A stretch of 64,000 bases of DNA from Flavobacterium aquidurense (lineage in GTDB: Bacteria > Bacteroidota > Bacteroidia > Flavobacteriales > Flavobacteriaceae), in assembly GCF_001404985.1 (NCBI RefSeq), contig NZ_JRLF01000014.1:124001-188000 (forward strand). Reading direction: 5' to 3'. The position numbers were made by a program, and so were the translations under genes. Below the pieces are notes generated by a model that did not search any database, had not been told where the DNA came from, and was given only the letters and a program-made list of their open reading frames with translations. Shown in pieces: positions 43,933 to 52,337 of this stretch (the stretch's first letter is position 1; each line of letters starts with the position of its first letter).

Positions 43933-44586
43933 TTATTTTTCTAAAACTAAAGTAGTAAAAGCTCTGTCGACCAATTCACCAGTCTTACTTTTTACTTTCT
44001 CTGTTAAAGTTTCTTTGTTGATTATTTTGAAAGCTGTTTTATGAACCAATTTTTCCGCTTTTTCAGTACTATAAAGATCAAATTCGAATTGAGTAAAAGG
44101 AAGCTGCTTCATAAAGCTTTTCTCAGCAAAAGTGATGCATAAAATTCCTTTTGGCTGTAAAACCCTGTAAATTTCCAAAAGTAATTTTTCAGGTTGCTGC
44201 CAGAAATAAATTGTATTTACGGTAAAGATCTTATTGAAAAATGCATCTGCAAACGGAATTATATTTCCGTCATAAACTGAAAAGAAAGCTTGTTTTTGGG
44301 AGACAAAATTCCTGTTGATCTGGCGTGCTTCCTGAAACATTAATTCAGACATTTCAAGTCCGTAATATTTAATATTTTCAGCCTGTTCAAAGATAAATTC
44401 TACATGTCCAGCATTTCCGTGACCTAATTCCAGAATTATATTTCCTGACTCTATATGTAGATTTTGAATCGAATGATGCGTCATATTGATGTTGGTTTCA
44501 TTCATCATATTGCCCATTTCGATCCCTTTTTCTCCCGTAGGATGTTTCAACTGAGAAGCTATTGCTTGTAATTCTTCTTGTTTCAT
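43933..44586 (-). CDS. Class I SAM-dependent methyltransferase
   Basis: A 217-residue methyltransferase of the Methyltransf_11 type: motif I in NIILELGHGNAGHVEFI, motif II/III near FADAFFNKIFTVNTIYFW, and LLEIYRVLQPKGILCITF, the usual post-motif segment. The substrate is unknown. It is 235 bp behind metF on the same strand, with a word array and a dispersed repeat between them. Confidence 0.88.
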   Translation of the reverse strand: MKQEELQAIASQLKHPTGEKGIEMGNMMNETNINMTHHSIQNLHIESGNIILELGHGNAGHVEFIFEQAENIKYYGLEMSELMFQEARQINRNFVSQKQAFFSVYDGNIIPFADAFFNKIFTVNTIYFWQQPEKLLLEIYRVLQPKGILCITFAEKSFMKQLPFTQFEFDLYSTEKAEKLVHKTAFKIINKETLTEKVKSKTGELVDRAFTTLVLEK

Positions 44587-44603
44587 AATGGTAAATTTAA
44601 ATA

Positions 44604-44639
44604 AAATTCCAAATTAAAAAATTCCAAATTCCAAACTGT
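44604..44639 (-). repeat. AAATTCC word array before the methyltransferase gene
   Basis: AAATTCC, AAATTAAA, AAATTCC, AAATTCC, AAACTGT in a row (7-8 bp period), 18 bp upstream of the methyltransferase ATG. Confidence 0.65.
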
Positions 44640-44684
44640 TTGATCATTGCGAGGAACGAAGCAAAAGTATATTTTTACGTTTTT

Positions 44685-44789
44685 TTGTCATTCCCAGGAA
44701 CGAGGAAGCTCCACAAGAAGCTCGACAAAGATTGTCCGCTTTTCTGTGCGGAGTTACTTGCGGAGATTCCTCGTTCCTCGGAATGACAA
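44685..44789. repeat. Dispersed repeat with 23-bp inverted ends (GTCATTCC type)
   Basis: The ends 44685-44707 and 44767-44789 are inverted repeats with one mismatch; the core contains CCACAAGAAGCTC, as in the 6676 and 7301 elements. A half copy (GCGAGGAACGAAGCAA) precedes it at about 44649, and another lies near 48626. Confidence 0.8.
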
Positions 44790-44821
44790 GACTGGGTTCA
44801 ATGACTAAAACGAGTAAACTC

Positions 44822-45778
44822 TTAAAAAAGATGGCTCGCAATCTGGCGAATATTCTCAGATTTACCCATTGAATAATAATGTAAAACAGGAACTCCGGCA
44901 GCTTTTAATTCTAACGATTGCTGAATCGCCCATTCAATCCCCACTTGTCTTATTTCTGCATTATTCTTGCACGAATCTACCGCATGAATCAAATCTTCTG
45001 GCAAATCTATACGGAAAATTTGAGGTAAAACCTGTAAATGCCTTTGAACCGCGATTGGTTTAATTCCAGGAATAATAGGAATTGTGATTCCCATTTCTCT
45101 TGCCTTTTCTACAAAGTTGAAATATTTTGCATTGTCAAAAAACATCTGCGTTACCACATAATCAGCTCCCGCATCTACTTTTTCTTTCAGTCTTTTTAAG
45201 TCAGATTGTAATGATGGAGATTCTAAATGTTTCTCCGGATAACCGGCAACTCCTATACAAAAATTGGCTCTGTTATCAGCATCCATTACTTCATGAAGAT
45301 ATTTTCCCTGATTTAGTAAACTAATTTGTTTCACTAAATCAATCGCATAATCGTTTCCTCCGGCTTTTGGCATGAAATATTGTTCGTCTTTCATAGCGTC
45401 ACCTCGTAAAGCCATCACATTGTCGATTCCCAAGTAGTTACAATCTACCAAAAGATATTCGGTTTCTTCTTTTGTAAATCCTCCGCAAAGTACGTGAGGC
45501 ACGGTATCTACGTTGTATTTATGTTTTATAGAAGCGCAAATTCCAAGCGTTCCTGGACGCATACGAGTTAATTTTTTATCTAAAAGCCCGTTACCTTTGT
45601 CTATATAAATATACTCTTCGCGAGAAGTCGTTACATCAATAAACGGTGGTTTAAACTCCATCAACGGATCGATATTATCGTATAATTCCTGAATGCTTTT
45701 CCCCTTTTGAGGCGGAATAATTTCAAATGAGAATAATGTTTTTCCTTTGGCGTTTTCTATATGTTCTGTTACTTTCAT
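44822..45778 (-). CDS. metF: Methylenetetrahydrofolate reductase
   Basis: A 318-residue flavoprotein reducing 5,10-methylene-THF to 5-methyl-THF, the methyl donor of MetH. Typical: FSFEIIPPQKGKSIQELYDN, then FIDVTTS and DNVMALRGDAMKDE, ADYVVTQMFFDN and PIIPGIKPI. It follows the large metH gene (78-bp gap filled by a word array) and ends the methionine group. Confidence 0.95.
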   Translation of the reverse strand: MKVTEHIENAKGKTLFSFEIIPPQKGKSIQELYDNIDPLMEFKPPFIDVTTSREEYIYIDKGNGLLDKKLTRMRPGTLGICASIKHKYNVDTVPHVLCGGFTKEETEYLLVDCNYLGIDNVMALRGDAMKDEQYFMPKAGGNDYAIDLVKQISLLNQGKYLHEVMDADNRANFCIGVAGYPEKHLESPSLQSDLKRLKEKVDAGADYVVTQMFFDNAKYFNFVEKAREMGITIPIIPGIKPIAVQRHLQVLPQIFRIDLPEDLIHAVDSCKNNAEIRQVGIEWAIQQSLELKAAGVPVLHYYSMGKSENIRQIASHLF

Positions 45779-45780
45779 TA

Positions 45781-45853
45781 TTAAGTCTTAAAGTTGTAAA
45801 GTCGAAAGTCGAAAGTCTTTCCTTTCGGACTTTAAGACTTTTGACTTTTGACT
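45781..45853 (-). repeat. Inverted AAGTC word array between metH and metF
   Basis: A left block of AAAGTC-type units (45781-45818, 7-8 bp period) faces a right block GACTTT-type (45827-45853, 7 bp period), so the region can fold into a long hairpin. It fills the whole gap between the metH stop and the metF ATG. Confidence 0.75.
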
Positions 45854-45856
45854 AAT

Positions 45857-48532
45857 TTAATCTGCTATATTAGGGTTTAACCATTTCATTGCGTAATCTG
45901 TTGGAACGTTTCTTCGTTTGGCGTAATCTACCACCTGATCTTCTTTTATTTTTCCGAGTCCGAAGTATTTACTTTTCGGGTTTCCGAAATAATATCCAGA
46001 AACCGATGAAGCCGGCCACATTGCCATGCTTTCCGTCAGGGTTACTCCAATTTCATCGGCCACGTTTAAGAGTTTCCAGATTGTTGGTTTCTCTAAGTGA
46101 TCTGGACAAGCCGGATATCCTGGAGCAGGACGAATTCCTTTATAATTTTCTTCGATCAAATCTTCTGTCGAAAGCGATTCTTCAGCATCATAACCCCAGA
46201 AATCCTGACGCACTTTTTCGTGAAGATATTCGGCGAAAGCCTCAGCAAAACGATCGGCTAATGCTTTAACCATAATTGAATTATAATCATCCAAATCTTT
46301 TTCGAATTCGGCTGCCCATTCATCTACGCCAAAACCAGTTGTAACACAAAATGCTCCTATATAATCTGTAATTCCGCTATCTTTTGGCAAGATAAAATCA
46401 GATAAAGCGATATTTGGTGCCCCTTTTGTTTTTTGAGATTGCTGGCGAAGTGTTAAGAATTTCTCCAACACTTTTCCGTTTTCATCACGCAATTCAATAT
46501 CGTCATCATCAATCTGGTTTGCCGGGAAAATCCCGTAAATACCTTTTGCTGATAATTTTTTCTCTGCCAAAATCACTTTCAGCATTTCCTGTGCATCTGC
46601 AAAAACCGAAGTCGCTTCTGTTCCCACAACCTCATCTGTTAAAATTGCCGGATATTTCCCGAACAATTCCCATGTTCTAAAAAATGGCGTCCAGTCGATA
46701 TACGGAACCAAAACATCCAGTTCTACTTCGATGATTTGTTTGCCTATTACTTTTGGTTTGGTTGGCGTATATTCGTCCCAATCCAATTGTAATTTGTTTT
46801 TACGTGCTTGTTCGATTGTTAAAAAGTTTTTATCTCTAGAACGATTCAAAAACGTTTCTCTAAACGCATCATATTCTGCACGAATATCGCTTGCATATAT
46901 TTTTCGGTTATGATCTAACAGGTTTCCTGCAACAGTAACGGCTCTAGAAGCATCGTTTACGTGAATTACAGTTTCTCTATATTGTGGCGCAATTTTCACG
47001 GCTGTATGCGCACGCGAAGTCGTTGCTCCACCAATCATAATAGGAATTTTGATTCCTTGTTTGTCTAATTCTTTGGCCAGATACACCATTTCGTCAAGCG
47101 AAGGTGTAATCAATCCGCTTAAACCAATAATATCTACATTGTGTTCAATCGCCGCAGCAATAATTTTTTCCGGAGGCACCATAACACCAAGATCTACAAT
47201 CTCATAGTTATTACACGCCAAAACTACCGAAACGATGTTTTTACCAATATCATGAACATCACCTTTTACGGTTGCCATCAAAATTTTTCCGTTTCCTTGT
47301 TTGTCTCCCGCTTGTTTGCTTGCTTCGATATAAGGCAATAAATACGCAACGGCTTTTTTCATTACACGTGCTGATTTTACAACCTGAGGCAGGAACATTT
47401 TCCCGCTTCCGAATAAATCTCCAACGACATTCATTCCCGTCATCAAATTGATTTCGATAACTTCAATAGGTTTTGTTGCTGCCAAACGAGCTTCCTCAAC
47501 ATCTTCTTCAATAAAAGCGTCAACTCCTTTTACCAATGAATGCGTAATACGTTCCTGAACCGTTCCTAAACGCCATTCCTGAATCGCCTTTTCATCACTT
47601 TTTACTTCGCCTTTTACGTTCTCAGCAAAGTCCAAAAGTCTTTCTGTTGCGTCGTCGCGTCGGTCAAGAATTACATCTTCAACGTGTTCTAATAAATCTT
47701 TAGGGATATCATCATAAATCGAAAGCATTTCCGGATTTACGATTCCCATTGTCATTCCGTTCTTGATCGCATGGTATAAAAACACCGAGTGCATCGCTTC
47801 ACGAACCGTATCATTTCCTCTAAAAGAGAATGAAACGTTACTCACACCACCACTAATATGCGCATGGGGCAAGTTATCACGAACCCATTTTGTACCTCTA
47901 AAAAAGTCCAAAGCATTTAAGCGATGTTCTTCCATTCCGGTTGCAACTGGGAAAATATTCAAATCGAAAATAATATCCTGTGGAGGAAAACCAACTTTGT
48001 TAACCAAAATATCATACGAACGCTGACAAATCTCTACTCTTCGGTCAAAATTATCGGCCTGACCTACTTCGTCAAAAGCCATAATAATAGCCGCAGCTCC
48101 GTAACGTTTGATTAATTTAGCATGGTGAATAAAGGCTTCTTCGCCTTCTTTCAACGAAATCGAGTTTACAACACTTTTTCCTTGTACTACTTTTAGACCT
48201 GCTTCAATGATTTCCCATTTCGAACTGTCGATCATAATCGGCACTCTCGAAATATCGGGTTCTGATGCAATTAAATTCAAAAATTTAGTCATTGCCTGAA
48301 CCCCGTCAAGCATTCCCTCATCCATATTAATATCGATGATTTGCGCTCCTCCTTCTACCTGCTGTCTTGCAATATCAAGTGCCTCGTCATACTTCTCTTC
48401 CTTGATTAAGCGAAGGAATTTTCTTGAACCCGTAACATTCGTACGCTCTCCAATGTTTACAAAAACACTGTTAGGCGTAATAATCAACGGTTCTAATCCT
48501 GCTAATACAAGGTCTCTTCTATTTTCTGCCAT
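45857..48532 (-). CDS. metH: Methionine synthase, folate/cobalamin/activation part
   Basis: An 891-residue protein that holds MetH domains 2-4 only: pterin-binding domain (NIGERTNVTGSRKFLRLI), cobalamin domain with the DxHxxG cobalt ligand in GDVHDIGKNIV, and the SAM-binding reactivation domain (RPAPGYPACPDHLEK). The homocysteine-binding domain is missing from this chain and is encoded by the gene at 49817-50821. Together they transfer the methyl group of 5-methyl-THF to homocysteine. Two unrelated small genes and repeats separate the two halves. Confidence 0.95.
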   Translation of the reverse strand: MAENRRDLVLAGLEPLIITPNSVFVNIGERTNVTGSRKFLRLIKEEKYDEALDIARQQVEGGAQIIDINMDEGMLDGVQAMTKFLNLIASEPDISRVPIMIDSSKWEIIEAGLKVVQGKSVVNSISLKEGEEAFIHHAKLIKRYGAAAIIMAFDEVGQADNFDRRVEICQRSYDILVNKVGFPPQDIIFDLNIFPVATGMEEHRLNALDFFRGTKWVRDNLPHAHISGGVSNVSFSFRGNDTVREAMHSVFLYHAIKNGMTMGIVNPEMLSIYDDIPKDLLEHVEDVILDRRDDATERLLDFAENVKGEVKSDEKAIQEWRLGTVQERITHSLVKGVDAFIEEDVEEARLAATKPIEVIEINLMTGMNVVGDLFGSGKMFLPQVVKSARVMKKAVAYLLPYIEASKQAGDKQGNGKILMATVKGDVHDIGKNIVSVVLACNNYEIVDLGVMVPPEKIIAAAIEHNVDIIGLSGLITPSLDEMVYLAKELDKQGIKIPIMIGGATTSRAHTAVKIAPQYRETVIHVNDASRAVTVAGNLLDHNRKIYASDIRAEYDAFRETFLNRSRDKNFLTIEQARKNKLQLDWDEYTPTKPKVIGKQIIEVELDVLVPYIDWTPFFRTWELFGKYPAILTDEVVGTEATSVFADAQEMLKVILAEKKLSAKGIYGIFPANQIDDDDIELRDENGKVLEKFLTLRQQSQKTKGAPNIALSDFILPKDSGITDYIGAFCVTTGFGVDEWAAEFEKDLDDYNSIMVKALADRFAEAFAEYLHEKVRQDFWGYDAEESLSTEDLIEENYKGIRPAPGYPACPDHLEKPTIWKLLNVADEIGVTLTESMAMWPASSVSGYYFGNPKSKYFGLGKIKEDQVVDYAKRRNVPTDYAMKWLNPNIAD

Positions 48533-48550
48533 TTTCTTTTTTCAATTTTC

Positions 48551-48600
48551 CAACGGAATAAATTCCGTTGCTACAATATGTTTCGTTCCTCTGGAACTTT
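48551..48600 (-). repeat. Dispersed repeat, CTACAATATG...GTTCCTCCGGAAC family, copy 1
   Basis: Stem CAACGGAAT-AA-ATTCCGTTG, then CTACAATATG, then GTTCCTCTGGAAC. It lies just upstream of the large metH gene. Other copies: 53770-53819, 59858-59962. Confidence 0.75.
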
Positions 48601-48679
48601 TATTTTAACGTCTTGCTTGTCTTTGCGAGGAACGAAGCAATCTCATTCTTATATTTTACAATCTTATTTTGTTATTTTG

Positions 48680-48770
48680 GGCGTGCCCCTCCGGGTCGGG
48701 CTATCCGCTATTAGTCCTCGCACTTCCTTCGTCAGGCTGTGGGCTAGCCGCTTCTATTCCTCACGCGACA
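48680..48770. repeat. Dispersed repeat, GGGCTATCCGCTAT...GCCGCTTCTATT type
   Basis: A GC-rich element (GGCGTGCCCCTCCGGG at the left, GGGCTATCCGCTAT, then GGGCTAGCCGCTTCTATT), resembling the ends of the 31536-31604 repeat. The spacer 48533-48871 holds this, copy 1 of the CTACAATAT family, a GCGAGGAACGAAGCAA half repeat and a GTTCCTACGGAAC half copy near 48850; no gene. Confidence 0.65.
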
Positions 48771-48871
48771 CTCGGTTTCAAAATAACTTTATATTCTTCA
48801 CGATTTCAATTATCGTTTTTTAAACAATTTTATTTTGCTACCGATCTGTTGTTCCTACGGAACATTTATTT

Positions 48872-49144
48872 TTAATTAAATTCGTAGTCAATAAAAACAT
48901 GTTTTTCGAATCCTCCGCAAAACACCTTTTCTATCCATGTCTTAAATTCTAAATTTGTCGTAATGTGATATATTTTACCATTACTTTCTATTTTGAATTT
49001 TTCGTTATTATCAATCTTGCTTCTAATACTTTTTAGTTCAGAAACACAATACAAATATGGACTCGCTGTATCGTACCAATGTGAATTTAGAAATCCTTTA
49101 AAAACTTCTCCATCTTCTGAATAAACAATATGGTCTCCATCCAT
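48872..49144 (-). CDS. Small hypothetical protein, 90 residues
   Basis: A short cytosolic protein (MDGDHIVYSEDGEVFKGFLN at the start, ending KHVFIDYEFN) with mixed strands and charged residues. No family recognised. It lies 60 bp after the lipoprotein gene on the same strand, inside the split methionine synthase locus. Confidence 0.5.
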   Translation of the reverse strand: MDGDHIVYSEDGEVFKGFLNSHWYDTASPYLYCVSELKSIRSKIDNNEKFKIESNGKIYHITTNLEFKTWIEKVFCGGFEKHVFIDYEFN

Positions 49145-49204
49145 TTTTGATATTGCTTGTATTTATAGAAATCTATATTAAAAATAAATTTTCAAAAAAA
49201 AACT

Positions 49205-49774
49205 TTATTTTGCAGGCACCGGTGAGATGCTTGCGCTAGCTGTAATATTCAAAGCTATTTCGTTTAATGATCGAAGTAACTCATTTATATTATTTTTTGC
49301 CGAAACTTCATTGGCTAATCGTAACCTTTTTGACCCAATAAGTGCATCTGACATTTTAGCGCTACCCGATTGTTTAATATTCTTACTAAACTTTAATTCA
49401 TTTTTGTAATAAAACTTATACTCTATTGTCGTTTTGACCGTAAAAGTCGTACCAAAAAAAGGTTGATCTACAGAGATTAAATTAATTTCAAGAACCCAGT
49501 CGTCGTCATTTGTAATCGAATCTATTTTCGAAAATACTTCAGATTCAATAACAGACTTTTTAAATGCCTCTTCAAAATTTTCATTAGAAATCTTAGACGT
49601 CCATAACGGATTTGTTTTTTTTCCGCCTGTAACAGATTTTATGTAAATTTTATCTCCAATTTTTTTTTCTGCTTTATAATTTTTAACCGTCATCCCTTCA
49701 ATGCTTGCTGACGAAGCACATTGCGTAAGTAAAATTGAAAGAAAGACTAATAAACCTAAATATTTTAATTTCAT
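49205..49774 (-). CDS. Hypothetical lipoprotein inside the metH locus
   Basis: A 189-residue protein with lipoprotein signal MKLKYLGLLVFLSILLTQCA (Cys at 19). The rest is a beta-rich periplasmic domain (IGDKIYIKSVTGGKKTNPLW; DWVLEINLISVDQPFFGTTF; TTIEYKFYYKNELKF). No family recognised. It starts 42 bp after the homocysteine methyltransferase gene and is probably co-transcribed with it, under the SAM riboswitch, which is odd for a lipoprotein. Confidence 0.7.
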   Translation of the reverse strand: MKLKYLGLLVFLSILLTQCASSASIEGMTVKNYKAEKKIGDKIYIKSVTGGKKTNPLWTSKISNENFEEAFKKSVIESEVFSKIDSITNDDDWVLEINLISVDQPFFGTTFTVKTTIEYKFYYKNELKFSKNIKQSGSAKMSDALIGSKRLRLANEVSAKNNINELLRSLNEIALNITASASISPVPAK

Positions 49775-49816
49775 ATTAATTCTTCAAGAACAACTATATT
49801 TTCTTTATATAAATTT

Positions 49817-50821
49817 TTACACCAATACTGGCGCCACTCTCGGCTTATAATCCTTCGCAACTTCAGCAATTAATCTGATGTGATCCGGAGTTGTTCCGCA
49901 ACAACCACCAATAATATTGATTAAATTATCGTCTAAATATTCTTTGATAAATGCCTGAGTTTGTTCCGGTGTTTCATCGTATTGTCCGAATGCGTTTGGT
50001 AAACCTGCATTTGGATGTGCCGAAACATTAAAGCTTGTATGTTGTGCTAATGTTTTCAAATACGGTTTCAACAAATCGGCTCCAAGAGCGCAATTGAATC
50101 CTACACTCAATAACGGAATATGCGAAACTGAAATCAAAAACGCTTCTACGGTTTGTCCCGAAAGTGTTCTTCCTGAAGCATCTGTAATTGTTCCTGAAAC
50201 CATGATCGGGATATCAAGATTACGTTCATCTTTTACTTCTTCGATTGCAAAAAGTGCTGCTTTGGCATTTAAAGTATCAAAGATTGTTTCTACCAAAAGT
50301 AAATCGCAGCCTCCATCTATTAAGGCTTCGACTTGTTGTTTGTACGCAATACGTAAATCGTCAAATGTTACGGCTCTGTAACCCGGATCGTTTACATCTG
50401 GTGACATACTTGCTGTACGGTTTGTTGGGCCAATTGAACCGGCTACAAAACGTGGTTTATCCGGATTTTTGGCTGTAAATTCATCGGCTACTTCTCTGGC
50501 AATTTTAGCCGATTCGTAATTTAATTCGTAAACCAAATCTTCCAGGAAATAATCGGCCATACCGATCGTAGTTCCTGAAAATGTGTTGGTTTCTACAATG
50601 TCTGCGCCAGCTTCATAATAAGCGGCGTGGACATCGCGGATTGCTTGTGGTTGTGTTATGGATAGTAAATCGTTGTTTCCTTTTAACGGATGTGGAAAAT
50701 CTTTGAAACGCTCTCCACGAAAATCTTCTTCGGAGAAATTATAGCGTTGCAACATCGTACCCATTGCTCCATCAAGGATTAGGATGTTTTTTTTTATTGC
50801 TTCCTGAATTGTTATTGACAT
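49817..50821 (-). CDS. Methionine synthase homocysteine-binding domain as a separate protein
   Basis: A 334-residue homocysteine S-methyltransferase domain equal to MetH domain 1: ILDGAMGTMLQRYNFSEEDF at the start, DIVETNTFSGTTIGM, GFNCALGAD with the first zinc cysteine, and IIGGCCGTTPDHIRLIAEV with the other two. It must work with the 891-residue MetH part that lacks this domain. It is the first gene behind the SAM-I riboswitch on this strand. Confidence 0.93.
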   Translation of the reverse strand: MSITIQEAIKKNILILDGAMGTMLQRYNFSEEDFRGERFKDFPHPLKGNNDLLSITQPQAIRDVHAAYYEAGADIVETNTFSGTTIGMADYFLEDLVYELNYESAKIAREVADEFTAKNPDKPRFVAGSIGPTNRTASMSPDVNDPGYRAVTFDDLRIAYKQQVEALIDGGCDLLLVETIFDTLNAKAALFAIEEVKDERNLDIPIMVSGTITDASGRTLSGQTVEAFLISVSHIPLLSVGFNCALGADLLKPYLKTLAQHTSFNVSAHPNAGLPNAFGQYDETPEQTQAFIKEYLDDNLINIIGGCCGTTPDHIRLIAEVAKDYKPRVAPVLV

Positions 50822-50841
50822 ATCTTTTTGACTTTTAGCTG

Positions 50842-50873
50842 TTAAGACGCTAAGGTTCTAAGTTGCTAAGTTT
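50842..50873 (-). repeat. Octamer array (CTAAGNNN, 4 units) before the homocysteine methyltransferase
   Basis: TTAAGACG, CTAAGGTT, CTAAGTTG, CTAAGTTT on the plus strand, period 8, within the leader between riboswitch and gene. Confidence 0.75.
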
Positions 50874-50990
50874 TTTATTTAATTATAATTCTAACGTTTA
50901 CTAAACCAGACGGGTTTTTAAAAACGCATCAGGTTTAGTACGATATTTTGATTCACATTAATTCCAAAAATTCACTATTGATGGCTCATT

Positions 50991-51062
50991 AGCCCCGATT
51001 GAAGTGGAAATCCTTTTGCTTTTTTCTTTAAAAAGCAAAAGATTGCAACGAAAAGCGGGAAA
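50991..51062. repeat. Dispersed repeat, reverse copy of the 31536 family
   Basis: Begins AGCCCCGATTGAAGTGG, has an internal CTTTTTxxxAAAAG-type hairpin between CCTTTTG and CAAAAG, and ends GAAAAGCGGGAA, the reverse complement of the 31536-31604 plan. Confidence 0.75.
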
Positions 51063-51173
51063 GATTGACGGCAAAAATGCGCCAATGATTCGCTCATGAT
51101 ACCAAAGTGAATTCGGTAAAATTATATTGTAAGTTGTCAGGAAGAGTTTTGAGAAATACTTTTATGTATTTGT

Positions 51174-51283
51174 GTTATCTATCTTTGATACTAAGAATAG
51201 TATAAAGTAGAATGTAGCACCTTCTTTATGATAAAGGGTTGCTAAGGTTTCATTGGGTCTTTCCCTCCGCCTTTCGTGATAAC
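51174..51283 (-). ncRNA. SAM-I (S-box) riboswitch
   Basis: On the minus strand the region opens with GTTATC and closes with GATAAC (the P1 stem, 51283-51278 with 51179-51174). Between them stand the conserved S-box words in order: GAAAGGCGGAGGGA, GACCCAATGAAACC, TTAGCAACCC and AAGGTGCTACATTC. This is an almost consensus SAM-I aptamer. It precedes the methionine genes (homocysteine methyltransferase, metH, metF) and should switch them off when SAM is plentiful. The first ATG is about 350 bases downstream, and I could not find a clear terminator/antiterminator pair beside the aptamer, so the way it acts is open. Confidence 0.93.
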
Positions 51284-51353
51284 TTTCAGTAATTTTAAGA
51301 ACAGTGCAAAGTAAAGACATAACCTGAACAATTGCAAGTGTTTTTTAAAGTTT

Positions 51354-51432
51354 CTAAGTGGCTAAGATTCTGAGAGTCTAAGTTTCTTTTTTTTAAGGTG
51401 CTGAGAGACTAAGATTCTAAGATACTGAGTTT
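51354..51432. repeat. Octamer arrays (CTRAGNNN, 4 + 4 units)
   Basis: Units CTAAGTGG, CTAAGATT, CTGAGAGT, CTAAGTTT (51354-51385) and CTGAGAGA, CTAAGATT, CTAAGATA, CTGAGTTT (51401-51432), both with a strict 8-bp period. Confidence 0.8.
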
Positions 51433-51450
51433 ATAAGTAAAATATTAAAA

Positions 51451-51664
51451 GCTCCGAAGGAGCTTAATGTTTATAGCAAAAAAACATCATTTTTATAGAA
51501 AGCTCCAGCGGAGTAACATAGTGATCATGTTTTGAACATAATATTTCACCCCGCTGGGGCTCTATTTAAAAACTCAATTATGCTATTCTATAAATATATC
51601 ATCCCTCTGGGATTCTTAATAATAGTGAATAAAAAAGAAACCATAATAGTTTGAGCTTTATATA
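51451..51664. repeat. Long direct repeat, copy A, left of the toxin-antitoxin pair
   Basis: Starts with GCTCCGAAGGAGC, then a TTTATAG stretch, CTCCAGCGGAG, CCCGCTGGGGCTC and TCATCCCTCTGGGATTCTTA, and ends in an AT-rich tail with TTTGAGCTTTA. Copy B (52338-52541) has the same landmarks in the same order. Confidence 0.8.
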
Positions 51665-51728
51665 TAAAATCTTTTATGACTAAATCCCTACAGCCAGCAG
51701 TCTTAACTTTTTAGTTTACAAATTGACC

Positions 51729-52022
51729 TTAGTGTTTAGGCTTTTGTTTTGTTCCTCTAAAATTGATAATCTCAACACTATTGGATTCCTTATTTACTCT
51801 ATAAATTAAATAATTATTTTTGTCTACAATTGCTTTATGTAGCGATGCGCTTTTTTCAGATTTTGGAAATTGTTCTGGATTATGACTGATTTGATTTATT
51901 ACTTGCTGGATTTTATTTTCCAAATTCAAAATTTCTTTTGCTGTCCATTTAGCTTCCAAATAATCAATAACTTTATTAAAGCCTTTTACAGCTTGTTAAG
52001 TCCAAATAAATTTTAATGCCAT
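51729..52022 (-). pseudogene. RelE/ParE-family toxin gene with premature stop
   Basis: From the ATG at 52022 the frame reads MALKFIWT, then TAA at 51998-51996, then QAVKGFNKVIDYLEAKWTAK and on to the end, a complete RelE/ParE toxin of 97 codons apart from this stop. One base change (AAA to TAA) would explain it. A TTG at 51959 could restart a 76-residue product (MEAKWTAKEILN...) lacking the first strand and most of helix 1. The C-terminal half (YLIYRVNKESNSVEIINFRG) is intact. The ATG overlaps the antitoxin gene by 10 bases. The toxin is probably inactive, unless the stop is a sequencing error. Confidence 0.85.
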
Positions 52023-52240
52023 TTCGAAAATCTTTTCATAACATCTTCATGGCTGGTAAATTCACCTTTTTCGGCTTGGTCTAATCCAATTTGAATTTCA
52101 TTTTTCTCAGATTGTGATAATTCATCAAACCAATCATTTTGATTTGCCTTCAAAACTAATTCGAGTTTTTCTAAAATTCTTTCATCTTCCACCTTAACCA
52201 ACTCTTGAATAAATTGATATTTTCTAGCCTCTAAATTCAT
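52013..52240 (-). CDS. Antitoxin of a RelE/ParE-type pair
   Basis: A 75-residue protein, MNLEARKYQFIQELVKVEDE then ILEKLELVL and a C-terminal part with EIQIGLDQAEKGEFTSHEDVMKRFSKW, the usual look of the short Bacteroidota antitoxins that precede RelE/ParE toxins: an N-terminal helical part and a toxin-wrapping tail. A longer start at 52249 (MIIMNLE) is possible. The gene overlaps the broken toxin gene by 10 bases. Confidence 0.82.
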   Translation of the reverse strand: MNLEARKYQFIQELVKVEDERILEKLELVLKANQNDWFDELSQSEKNEIQIGLDQAEKGEFTSHEDVMKRFSKWH

Positions 52241-52286
52241 GATAATCAAAATTTATAATTACAAAGATATGTTTTTTTTGAAGGTT

Positions 52287-52318
52287 CTGAGAGGCTAAGA
52301 TACTAAGGTTCTAAGTTT
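52287..52318. repeat. Octamer array (CTRAGNNN, 4 units) left of copy B
   Basis: CTGAGAGG, CTAAGATA, CTAAGGTT, CTAAGTTT, period 8. The reverse-complement array at 52537-52576 lies on the other side of copy B. Confidence 0.8.
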
Positions 52319-52337
52319 TTCATCTTTTATGCGATTT

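Noticed and set aside
48578..48875. Plus-strand frames of 68-81 codons
   Set aside because: They consist almost entirely of dispersed repeats upstream of metH; composition is unlike the neighbouring proteins.
51729..51959. The 76-residue frame as a complete toxin gene
   Set aside because: The upstream sequence after an in-frame TAA encodes the missing N-terminus of the same family, so the gene is better described as interrupted.
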